Assembly: GCA_020348185.1 (NCBI GenBank)
Contig: CP070743.1
Coordinates: 1,496,232-1,504,492, forward strand
DNA from: Nitrospirota bacterium
Lineage (GTDB): Bacteria; Nitrospirota; Nitrospiria; Nitrospirales; UBA8639
Direction of reading: 5' to 3'
DNA: 8,261 nt
In this document: positions 6,867 through 8,261 of the stretch, piece after piece
How the letters are laid out: every line of letters begins with the position of its first letter
Position numbering within the stretch: position 1 is the first letter of the stretch
Translations under genes and position numbers: made by a program
The notes under the pieces: generated by a model
Database searches by the model: none
What the model was told of the DNA's origin: nothing
Seen by the model: only the letters and a program-made list of their open reading frames with translations

Positions 6867-6975
6867 GGTGCTCAATCCGTTTTGTCAGTATTGAAAAAGG
6901 GCGGGGATGGAATTGTTTCGGGTTTCGAGTTTTGGGTTTATGTCTTTCATTTTCGTCAAATCCCGTATTTTTCAA
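6867..6975 (-). other. 109-bp argD-argF spacer with a distant 8-bp inverted repeat
   Basis: This is the longest gap within the arg genes and it is visibly A/T-richer than the genes. It contains TTGAAAAA at 6891-6898 (plus strand) and its exact reverse complement TTTTTCAA at 6968-6975, 69 bases apart. On the transcribed strand the repeated words AACTCGAAAC and AACCCGAAAC lie in the middle. No well-formed -35/-10 pair and no terminator hairpin with a U-run were found. It may hold a weak internal promoter or leader for argF, or nothing; only the repeats are seen. Confidence 0.3.
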
Positions 6976-8184
6976 TTAGTGTTTGGTGTTGTTCAACCGT
7001 TTAGTCAATACATCGGACAGGACGGTGAGAAGATGATCAATTTCTCCAATTTGAATGATCAAAGGAGGAACCAATCGAAGCACCTGTCCCATCGTACAAT
7101 TAATCATCAATCGTCGCGCCAGGCAGTCCATGACGATGGGCTTCCCATCAATGGTCAGTTCAATTCCTTGCAGAAGGCCCATTCCCCTGACGTCTTTGAT
7201 TAGTGGGATCCGCTCTTGGAGGGCATGAAGTCCCTTCTCAAGATAAGCCCCCGTCTCACGGCTTCGTTCAAGCTCCCCCCCCTCCAAGAGGATCCGAAGT
7301 ACTTCAAGGGCCGCGGCGCAGGCCAAGGGGTTGCCTCCAAAGGTCGAGGCATGGGTACCGGGGCCAAAGACCTTGGCCACTTTGTTGATCGCTAAACATG
7401 CTCCAATCGGCAATCCACCCCCGAGTCCTTTTGCCAACGTCATCACATCCGGTTGGATCCCAAATTGGTCATAGGCGAAAAGCGTACCCGTGCGACCCAT
7501 TCCTGTCTGCACTTCATCCACGATGAGCAGAATATCCTTTTGCGAACAGAGATCTCTCACAGCGCGGAGATACGCCTGATTGGCCACCACCACACCACCT
7601 TCACCTTGAATGAGTTCCAACATAACAGCGGCGGTGCGGTCTGACACCGCCTTCTCTAAAGCCTCAAGATTATTTAATTGAACATACGTGAACCCTGGAA
7701 GAAGTGGCTCAAATCCCTCTTGGACCTTGGTCTGTCCGGTGGCGGTGAGCGTGGCCATTGTTCGACCATGGAAAGAATTCACCATGGTGATAATTTCGTA
7801 TCGACTGGGACCGTAGTGTTGATGGGCATAGAGGCGGGCCAATTTGATCGCAGCCTCATTGGCTTCAGCTCCGCTATTACAAAAGAAAACCTTCTCGGCA
7901 AACGAATGCTCGACCAGTCGGCGGGCCAGTTGCCCCTGAGGTTCCGTGTAATACAAGTTCGAGGTGTGAATCAGATGGCGGACTTGTCGTTCAATGGCGG
8001 CCACTAAATCGGGATGGCCATATCCGAGAGTATTGACGGCAATCCCCGCCACACAATCGAGGTACTCCCGCCCTTCGGCATCATAAACATGGCATCCTCG
8101 ACCACGGGTGATCGCCAGAGGAAGACGGTCGTAGGTATTCATTACGTATTGGGAGACAATTTGTTGTATTTCTTCAGTCAGCAT
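6976..8184 (-). CDS. argD: Acetylornithine aminotransferase
   Basis: This PLP class III aminotransferase uses glutamate to convert N-acetylglutamate 5-semialdehyde to N-acetylornithine; relatives also act on N-succinyl-diaminopimelate in lysine synthesis. The 402 residues are of normal length. Visible landmarks are the substrate-entry opening (YVMNTYDRLPLA from residue 13), SGAEANE at 104-110, NSFHGRT at 136-142, DEVQTGMGRTG at 223-233 with the PLP-N1 aspartate D223, the Schiff-base K252 in LAKGLGGGLPIGA, and HASTFGGNP at 278-286. The ATG at 8184 gives the usual N-terminus; an internal ATG (M15) has no ribosome site and would remove conserved residues. Only a weak GGGG precedes the start. Ornithine or GABA aminotransferase is possible by fold, but the argDFGH order settles it. 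It has no basic N-terminal tail, unlike the next three gene products. Confidence 0.95.
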   Translation of the reverse strand: MLTEEIQQIVSQYVMNTYDRLPLAITRGRGCHVYDAEGREYLDCVAGIAVNTLGYGHPDLVAAIERQVRHLIHTSNLYYTEPQGQLARRLVEHSFAEKVFFCNSGAEANEAAIKLARLYAHQHYGPSRYEIITMVNSFHGRTMATLTATGQTKVQEGFEPLLPGFTYVQLNNLEALEKAVSDRTAAVMLELIQGEGGVVVANQAYLRAVRDLCSQKDILLIVDEVQTGMGRTGTLFAYDQFGIQPDVMTLAKGLGGGLPIGACLAINKVAKVFGPGTHASTFGGNPLACAAALEVLRILLEGGELERSRETGAYLEKGLHALQERIPLIKDVRGMGLLQGIELTIDGKPIVMDCLARRLMINCTMGQVLRLVPPLIIQIGEIDHLLTVLSDVLTKRLNNTKH

Positions 8185-8261
8185 GAGAAGCGAAACCCCG
8201 CGTGAATACTGGCGAATCTAGCACAAGGGTTCTCCAGGGTGCAATAAGAACTCCATAAGGG
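8185..8261 (-). promoter_or_regulatory. Upstream region of argD with a weak sigma70-like promoter candidate
   Basis: No gene end can be supported in these 77 bp. On the minus strand TTGCAC (8244-8239) and TAGATT (8220-8215) are separated by 18 bases and end about 30 bases before the argD ATG, a sensible distance. The -10 matches 4 of 6 consensus bases and the -35 only 3 of 6, so this is a weak guess. The preceding gene, perhaps argB as in many such clusters, would lie beyond the window edge. Confidence 0.2.

Noticed and set aside
6864..6875. TTG start for argF three codons upstream
   Set aside because: An ATG is in frame just after it; neither has a strong ribosome site, so the commoner codon was taken.

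Overview
The window is one strand-consistent bacterial biosynthetic cluster. Every supported gene lies on the minus strand, so transcription runs from high to low coordinates: argD, argF, argG, argH, a small putative lipoprotein gene, a cobalamin-binding-type radical SAM gene, and the first two thirds of lysA, which leaves the window at base 1. Gene density is very high. argF/argG overlap by 4 bp, argG and argH are 10 bp apart, and radical SAM/lysA overlap by 8 bp. The only appreciable spacers are about 109 bp (argD-argF), 33 bp (argH-lipoprotein) and 124 bp (lipoprotein-radical SAM), plus 77 bp upstream of argD. No RNA genes, insertion sequences, CRISPR arrays or phage genes are visible.

The proteins resemble those of Nitrospirota (Nitrospira-like nitrite oxidisers), and by eye the GC content is moderate. 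This assignment is inference from remembered protein style and gene order, not from a search. The order argDFGH - small lipoprotein - lysA is also known, from memory, in Geobacter-type Deltaproteobacteria, so the arrangement is an old one. The radical SAM gene between the lipoprotein gene and lysA is the unexpected part.

Functionally, ArgD makes N-acetylornithine, ArgF carbamoylates ornithine (or acetylornithine) to citrulline, and ArgG and ArgH turn citrulline plus aspartate into arginine plus fumarate. LysA decarboxylates meso-diaminopimelate to lysine. ArgD-type aminotransferases can also serve the lysine pathway in some bacteria, which would link the two halves. The small lipoprotein resembles, in position and in its start after the cysteine, the LptM/YifL-like lipoproteins often found beside lysA/dapF.

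The most notable observations are four. (1) The radical SAM enzyme is translationally interlocked with lysA. (2) It carries a C-terminal domain that reads like a STAS fold. (3) It has an apparent insertion inside the radical SAM core. (4) ArgF, ArgG and ArgH each carry a basic, Ser-rich N-terminal tail without acidic residues that ArgD and LysA lack.
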